Origin: Thalassovita mediterranea
Lineage (GTDB): Bacteria; Pseudomonadota; Alphaproteobacteria; Rhodobacterales; Rhodobacteraceae
Direction of reading: 5' to 3'
Length of the DNA stretch: 64,000 bases
Assembly: GCF_001458435.1 (NCBI RefSeq)
Contig: NZ_CYSF01000006.1
Coordinates: 496,001-560,000, forward strand
Made by a program: the position numbers and the translations under genes. Shown in pieces: positions 59,906 to 64,000 of the stretch. Positions within the stretch are counted from its first letter, which is position 1, and each line of letters begins with the position of its first letter. A model generated the notes under the pieces. The model saw only the letters and a list, made by a program, of their open reading frames with translations. It did no database searches and was not told where the DNA came from.

Positions 59906-60802
59906 TCAAATCAGGGTATCCTGCGATATTTCAGTCGCCACCTCCAGAATGTGACGTTCCAACAACCGCGCCGCTGGTGACAGGGTCGAATCGGCACGCC
60001 GCAGCAGGTGAATCTCACGCTTTACCTGTGGGCCGCAAAGGGGACGAAAAACAAGGTTGGCGGAATTAATCGCATTGATCACCATCTTGGGCAAAACAGT
60101 GATGCCGATATTCGCATGTACCATCCCCATAATAGAGGTCAGGTTATGCGCCGAAATCAATGCCCCGGCATGCAGTTGAATCGATGGTTCCGCGCCAATG
60201 CTCGCCGACAGAGAATTGGCAATCAGTCGCTCGTTCGCCAACGCCTCCCATGGCACGGGACCTTCCTCTTGGGCCAATGGATGAGTGGGGGCACAAATCA
60301 CGCCAAAGGTGTCAGATAGCAAATGCTGGCTACTCAACCCTGCCGTTTGCTGACCGATGGTCGCAATGCCGATGTCGATGCGATCTCGGGATAATTCGTG
60401 CAGGATCGACGTAGAATCCATATCGCGCAATTCGATATCGACATTGTGGTAGTCGCTGATATGGCGTGAAAAAACCTGCGGTATAATCGTGCCCGCAACA
60501 GAAGGCACTGTGGCGATGCGCACGCGACCATGGGTTGCCTTGGCAAAACCTTCGATAGCTTTGACAGTGTTGTCGAACTGTTGCAGTTCGCGTTCCGCTT
60601 GTTCCAGAACGTAGGCACCCAAAGCAGTCAGTTTGCTTTTGCGATCGGTTTCAAACAACGGTTCGCCCAGATGGGTTTCCAACTGCTTCAGCATCATCGA
60701 AACAGCCGAAGGCGTGCGCCCCAGCGTTTGGGCCGCATCGCTGAGGTTGCCGCTGCGGGCAACGGTGGCGAACCCCCGCAGCATCTCGATTTTGAGCGCC
60801 AT
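59906..60802 (-). CDS. LysR-family regulator
   Basis: A 298-residue LysR protein with the winged helix MLRGFATVARSGNLSDAAQTLGRTPSAVSMMLKQLETHLG and a typical effector domain. Its stop codon directly abuts the ligase stop (TGATCA), leaving no room for a terminator. It is divergent from the aldehyde dehydrogenase-dipeptidase-BCCT operon across 110 bp and is its probable activator. Confidence 0.87.
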   Translation of the reverse strand: MALKIEMLRGFATVARSGNLSDAAQTLGRTPSAVSMMLKQLETHLGEPLFETDRKSKLTALGAYVLEQAERELQQFDNTVKAIEGFAKATHGRVRIATVPSVAGTIIPQVFSRHISDYHNVDIELRDMDSTSILHELSRDRIDIGIATIGQQTAGLSSQHLLSDTFGVICAPTHPLAQEEGPVPWEALANERLIANSLSASIGAEPSIQLHAGALISAHNLTSIMGMVHANIGITVLPKMVINAINSANLVFRPLCGPQVKREIHLLRRADSTLSPAARLLERHILEVATEISQDTLI

Positions 60803-60832
60803 GCCGACACCTTCAATTTTTCTTAAATTGCC

Positions 60833-60856
60833 TTCAATAATTTTAGTTTGATTGAA
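60833..60856. promoter_or_regulatory. Candidate LysR operator for the aldehyde dehydrogenase-BCCT operon
   Basis: TTCAAT-N12-ATTGAA in an AT-rich divergent gap, with T-N11-A geometry. A further TTCAAT copy occurs nearby at 60812-60817. Located about 30 nt from the LysR start and 57 nt from the aldehyde dehydrogenase start. Confidence 0.52.
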
Positions 60857-60912
60857 CTATAAAAGAAAGTCCATACGCAGGGAAACTGACTTCTAAATGA
60901 GGCGATACCGCT

Positions 60913-62361
60913 ATGGCTGATCTGCAGAAAAACCTAATTGCCGGCGAATGGCTGGCTGGCGTAGGCGAAATTGAAAACCGCAACCCTTCGGATCTGTCCG
61001 ATCTGGTGGGCATCTTTGCTCAGGCCAGCGGCGACCAGCTGGAGGCAACGCTTGATCAAGCAAAGATCGCACAGAAAGAATGGGCCGCATATGGTATTGA
61101 GCGCAAGCAAGCCGTTCTGAACGCCATCGGCAACGAATTGATGGCACGCTGCGAAGAGCTGGGCACCCTGCTGGCGCGTGAAGAAGGCAAACCCTTCGCC
61201 GAGGGTAAGGGCGAGGTTTATCGCGCGGGCCAATTCTTCACCTACTATGCGGCTGAATGCCTGCGCCAGATCGGTGAAAACGCCGACTCCGTACGTCCCG
61301 ACATCGAAATCGACGTCCGCCGCGAAGCGGTAGGTACTGTTGCGATCATCTCGCCCTGGAACTTCCCGACGGCAACCGCATCGTGGAAAATCGCACCGGC
61401 GCTTTGCTATGGCAACGCCGTAGTGTGGAAGCCCGCGAACATCACCCCGGCCTCTGCCGTTGCATTGACCGAGATTATCAACCGTCAGGACATCCCGAAG
61501 GGTCTGTTCAGTCTGGTGATGGGCGCAGGCCGTGAAATCGGTCAGCGTCTGGTCGAAAGCCCGAAGGTCAACGCCATCTCCTTCACCGGTTCGGTTCCTG
61601 TGGGCAAAGGTATCGCCGCCGCTGCCATCCAGAACCTGACCAAGGTGCAGATGGAAATGGGGTCGAAAAACGCACTGGCCGTTATGGACGACGCGGATCT
61701 GGATCTGGCCGTTTCGCTGGCCCTTGGCGGCGCCTTTGGTGGCACCGGTCAGAAATGTACTGCCTCCTCGCGTCTGGTCGTGCATGAAGCCGTGCATGAT
61801 ACCTTCGTCGAAAAGCTGATTGCTGGCACGCAGGCGATGAAAGTGGGTCACGCGCTGGAAGAAGGCACGCAGATGGGCCCCGTTGTCAGCGAACAGCAAC
61901 TGAACGAAAATCTGGCCTATGTTGATCTGGGCAAATCCGAAGGCGCAGAGCTGGCCTGTGGCGGCGTGCGCTTGGAAATGCCGCACAACGGTTTCTACAT
62001 GTCGCCCGGCGTGTTCCTGAACACCACCAACGACATGCGCATCAACCGTGAAGAGATGTTTGCGCCGCTGACCTCTGTGATCAAAGTTGGCAGCTATGAC
62101 GAGGCGCTAGCCACCGTCAACGACACCAACTTTGGCCTGACCTCGGGCATTGTGACCAAATCGCTGGCCCGCGCGACGCACTTCCGCCGCAATGCGCAGA
62201 CCGGTGTTGTCACCGTGAACCTGCCTACCGCAGGCACGGACTACCACGTGCCGTTCGGCGGTCGTGGCGACAGCTCCTACGGTCCGCGTGAACAGGGCAA
62301 AGCCGCGGCAGAGTTCTACACCACCGTGAAAACCGCCTATATCAGCGCAGGTGCTGTCTGA
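60913..62361 (+). CDS. NAD(P)-dependent aldehyde dehydrogenase (semialdehyde dehydrogenase-like)
   Basis: A 482-residue aldehyde dehydrogenase with catalytic Asn150 (SPWNFP), Glu248 (MEMGSKN) and Cys282 (GQKCTASSR). The EMGSKN and KCTASSRLVV wording resembles 2-oxoglutarate-semialdehyde and related short-chain semialdehyde dehydrogenases rather than GabD proper. It heads an operon with the M19 peptidase-like gene, whose ATG overlaps its stop by one base, and a BCCT transporter. A role in oxidising an aldehyde released from a betaine or amino compound fits the neighbours. Confidence 0.87.
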   Translation: MADLQKNLIAGEWLAGVGEIENRNPSDLSDLVGIFAQASGDQLEATLDQAKIAQKEWAAYGIERKQAVLNAIGNELMARCEELGTLLAREEGKPFAEGKGEVYRAGQFFTYYAAECLRQIGENADSVRPDIEIDVRREAVGTVAIISPWNFPTATASWKIAPALCYGNAVVWKPANITPASAVALTEIINRQDIPKGLFSLVMGAGREIGQRLVESPKVNAISFTGSVPVGKGIAAAAIQNLTKVQMEMGSKNALAVMDDADLDLAVSLALGGAFGGTGQKCTASSRLVVHEAVHDTFVEKLIAGTQAMKVGHALEEGTQMGPVVSEQQLNENLAYVDLGKSEGAELACGGVRLEMPHNGFYMSPGVFLNTTNDMRINREEMFAPLTSVIKVGSYDEALATVNDTNFGLTSGIVTKSLARATHFRRNAQTGVVTVNLPTAGTDYHVPFGGRGDSSYGPREQGKAAAEFYTTVKTAYISAGAV

Positions 62362-63341
62362 TGCTGATTGATGGTCTTCAATACGCCAACTGGTCGGAGA
62401 AGATCTTCCGCCAGCTTCGTGAAGGGGGCGTGGATGCAATCCACGTCACCATCGCCTACCACGAAAACTTTCGTGAAACGGTTCTGAACTTTGAAAAGTG
62501 GAACCGCTGGTTCGAAGAGTATCCGGACCTGATCATGAAAGGCCTGTGGGCCAGCGACATCGACAAGGCGCGTGAAACTGGCCGCACGGCAGTATTCTTC
62601 GGGTTTCAGAACCCCTCGCCCATCGAAGACGACATTGGGCTGGTCGAAATCGTTCACACCCTTGGCGCACGCTTCATGCAGCTGTCCTATAACAACCAGT
62701 CGCTGCTGGCGACCGGCTGTTATGAGGCCGAAGATCCCGGCATCACCCGCATGGGTAAAAAGGTCATCAAAGAGATGAACCGCGTGGGTCTGGTCATCGA
62801 CATGAGCCATTCTGCCGATCGTTCCACCATCGAAGCGGCAGAGCTGTCCGAACGTCCAATCACCATCACCCACGCCAACCCGCATGAATGGGCACCGGCA
62901 TTGCGCAACAAACGGGACAACGTGTTGCGCGCGGTGACGGAAAACGGCGGCATGCTGGGCTTCTCAGTCTACCCGCACCACCTGAAGGACAAATCCGACT
63001 GCACGTTGGAAAGCTTCTGCGAAATGGTGGCGCGCACTGCCGACAAATATGGTGCGGAACATCTGGGGATCGGCACAGACCTGTGTCTGGATCAACCCGA
63101 CAGCATCGTCGAATGGATGCGCGTTGGCCGCTGGACCAAGGAAATCGACTACGGCGAAGGATCCAAATCCGCGCCCGGTTTCCCGCAAATGCCCAGCTGG
63201 TTCGAAGACAACCGCCACTTTGGCAACATCGAGAACGGCCTGAAGGCCGTGGGAATGAACGACGACGAAGTCGCCGGGATCATGGGCGGCAACTGGTACC
63301 GCTTTTTTGCAGAAAACTTCGAGCCACAAGCCAAAAGCTAA
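62361..63341 (+). CDS. Membrane-dipeptidase-like (M19 family) protein of the betaine-locus type
   Basis: A 326-residue TIM-barrel protein. Later metal-site regions of M19 dipeptidases are visible (LVIDMSHSADRSTIE; ITHANPHEW; LGIGTDLCLD), but the N-terminal His-x-Asp motif (usual DGHxD) is replaced by IDGLQYANW. From memory of families, a similar N-terminus occurs in the dipeptidase-like protein of the Pseudomonas glycine-betaine demethylation cluster, so this branch may act on quaternary-ammonium metabolites rather than dipeptides. Starts within the aldehyde dehydrogenase stop (TGATG) and is followed by the BCCT gene. Confidence 0.8.
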   Translation: MLIDGLQYANWSEKIFRQLREGGVDAIHVTIAYHENFRETVLNFEKWNRWFEEYPDLIMKGLWASDIDKARETGRTAVFFGFQNPSPIEDDIGLVEIVHTLGARFMQLSYNNQSLLATGCYEAEDPGITRMGKKVIKEMNRVGLVIDMSHSADRSTIEAAELSERPITITHANPHEWAPALRNKRDNVLRAVTENGGMLGFSVYPHHLKDKSDCTLESFCEMVARTADKYGAEHLGIGTDLCLDQPDSIVEWMRVGRWTKEIDYGEGSKSAPGFPQMPSWFEDNRHFGNIENGLKAVGMNDDEVAGIMGGNWYRFFAENFEPQAKS

Positions 63342-63359
63342 CGGATTCGAAGAAATATT

Positions 63360-63387
63360 GTGGCCCCGGGTGAACAGGAGGGGCCAC
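63360..63387 (+). other. Intercistronic hairpin before the BCCT gene
   Basis: GTGGCCCC / GGGGCCAC, an 8-bp perfect stem with a 12-nt loop, ending 5 nt before the AGGAGG of the BCCT gene. No T tract. It may modulate transporter expression or mRNA stability. Confidence 0.45.
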
Positions 63388-63403
63388 CACCAAGGAGGGA
63401 AGT

Positions 63404-64000
63404 ATGACGGACAAATCGTTGGAAACAAACGGTCAGGAAGGCAAGGTGAACAAGCCGCTTTTCCTGATCTCAGGGGGCTTTATCGGGCTGTTCTGTATCG
63501 CTGCGCTGGTCAACCTTGACGCGCTGTCAGCGGCTGTAGACTGGGGTTTTAACATCTCTGCCACGTATTTCGGACTGTACTGGCAGGTTCTGCTGCTGGC
63601 GACATTCCTGATCGGTCTACTGCTGTGCGTTCTGCCCGGCGGCAAAGCGATCCTAGGCAATCTGGCCGCGCCGGAATTTACCACATTCCAGTGGGGTTCG
63701 ATGATCATGTGTACGCTGCTTGCTGGCGGCGGCGTGTTCTGGGCTGCAGGTGAGCCGATTGCGCACTACCTGTATTCCCCGCCACTCTACGGCGCTGAAG
63801 CAGGCACGCCTGAGGCCGTAAATGCAGCCATGGCACAGAGCTTCATGCACTGGGGTTTCCTAGCCTGGGCCATCCTTGGTTCGCTGTCGACCGTAATGCT
63901 GATGCACTACCACTATGAAAAGGGTCTGCCTCTGGCGCCGCGCACCCTGCTATACCCTGTGTTTGGGGACAAAGCGATCAACGGCCCGATTGGTCTGATT
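63404..64000 (+). CDS. BCCT-family transporter (3' truncated by window end)
   Basis: The first 199 codons of a betaine/carnitine/choline transporter, open to the last base. A hydrophilic start (about 18 residues) is followed by helices at about 19-42, 58-80 and 94-113, and the FQWGSMIMCTLLAGGGVFWAAGEPIAHY region corresponds to the family core (FWxxxEP). The characteristic Trp-box lies beyond the window. ATG 63404 has AGGAGG at ideal spacing. Its operon partners, an aldehyde dehydrogenase and the M19-like protein, suggest the imported compound is degraded, not only stored as osmolyte. Confidence 0.88.
   Translation, partial: MTDKSLETNGQEGKVNKPLFLISGGFIGLFCIAALVNLDALSAAVDWGFNISATYFGLYWQVLLLATFLIGLLLCVLPGGKAILGNLAAPEFTTFQWGSMIMCTLLAGGGVFWAAGEPIAHYLYSPPLYGAEAGTPEAVNAAMAQSFMHWGFLAWAILGSLSTVMLMHYHYEKGLPLAPRTLLYPVFGDKAINGPIGLI

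Overview
The window looks like a chromosomal segment of a marine alphaproteobacterium of the Rhodobacterales (roseobacter group). This is inferred from the moderately high GC content, the gene families (Na+-NQR, aglFGK sugar ABC system, fused-chain 2-oxo acid dehydrogenase E1, FeS-type photolyase, TTT and BCCT transporters, many LysR regulators) and from tightly packed operons with 1-8 nt gene overlaps. No rRNA, tRNA, insertion sequence, prophage or CRISPR array was seen. Base composition is even, so the segment reads as core and metabolic chromosome rather than a mobile island.

Layout. 1-2.6 kb: end of an alpha-glucoside ABC transporter operon (aglF partial, aglG, aglK) closed by a strong terminator. 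2.8-4.3 kb: secreted fasciclin protein and a TolB-like propeller. 4.3-11.7 kb: complete sodium pump nqrABCDEF on the minus strand, with the maturation genes apbE (flavin transfer) and nqrM (iron delivery) divergent on the plus strand. 11.7-12.6 kb: small membrane protein and a CBS-pair protein. 12.7-21 kb: minus-strand operon of an aminotransferase, fused E1, FabD-like acyltransferase, AmaB-type aldehyde dehydrogenase and AmaA-type oxidase, with a divergent LysR; it fits pipecolate -> 2-aminoadipate -> 2-oxoadipate -> acyl-CoA. 21-28.5 kb: glycosyltransferase, then a second amino-acid locus (aminotransferase, ornithine-cyclodeaminase/mu-crystallin family enzyme, LysR, GST, polar amino acid ABC transporter), which could feed the first. 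28.7-31 kb: XRE-type protein of unknown role and an iron-sulfur (6-4) photolyase.

31-40.3 kb: an 11-gene minus-strand operon (branched-chain-type ABC transporter, alpha/beta hydrolase, TetR, crotonase-fold protein, acyl-CoA ligase, two MaoC-fold proteins) for uptake and CoA-dependent breakdown of an unidentified carboxylate. A perfect palindrome at its head is a likely TetR operator. 40.5-48.3 kb: an OxyR-like LysR protein whose peroxidatic cysteine is replaced by arginine faces a universal stress protein directly followed by mnhABCDEFG. An OxyR-type ATAG-N7-CTAT element lies between them. 48.4-50.8 kb: short-Q-loop cytochrome bd oxidase cydAB.

50.8-58.3 kb: minus-strand group (RraA-like, creatininase-like, TctC, TctB, TctA, nitrilase-like, AbrB-like) with a divergent GntR regulator and two inverted repeats between them. 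58.4-64 kb: acyl-CoA ligase preceded by an 11-codon coupled mini-ORF, a LysR, then an aldehyde dehydrogenase, an M19-dipeptidase-like protein lacking the usual HxD metal motif, and a BCCT transporter cut by the window edge. That last set suggests uptake and oxidation of a betaine-type compound.

The most interesting points are the possible contiguous lysine/pipecolate-to-glutaryl-CoA route with an E1 lacking E2/E3 but coupled to a FabD-like protein, the altered OxyR-like switch facing the USP-Mrp operon, and the CoA-ligase operon whose crotonase and one MaoC protein lack canonical catalytic residues.
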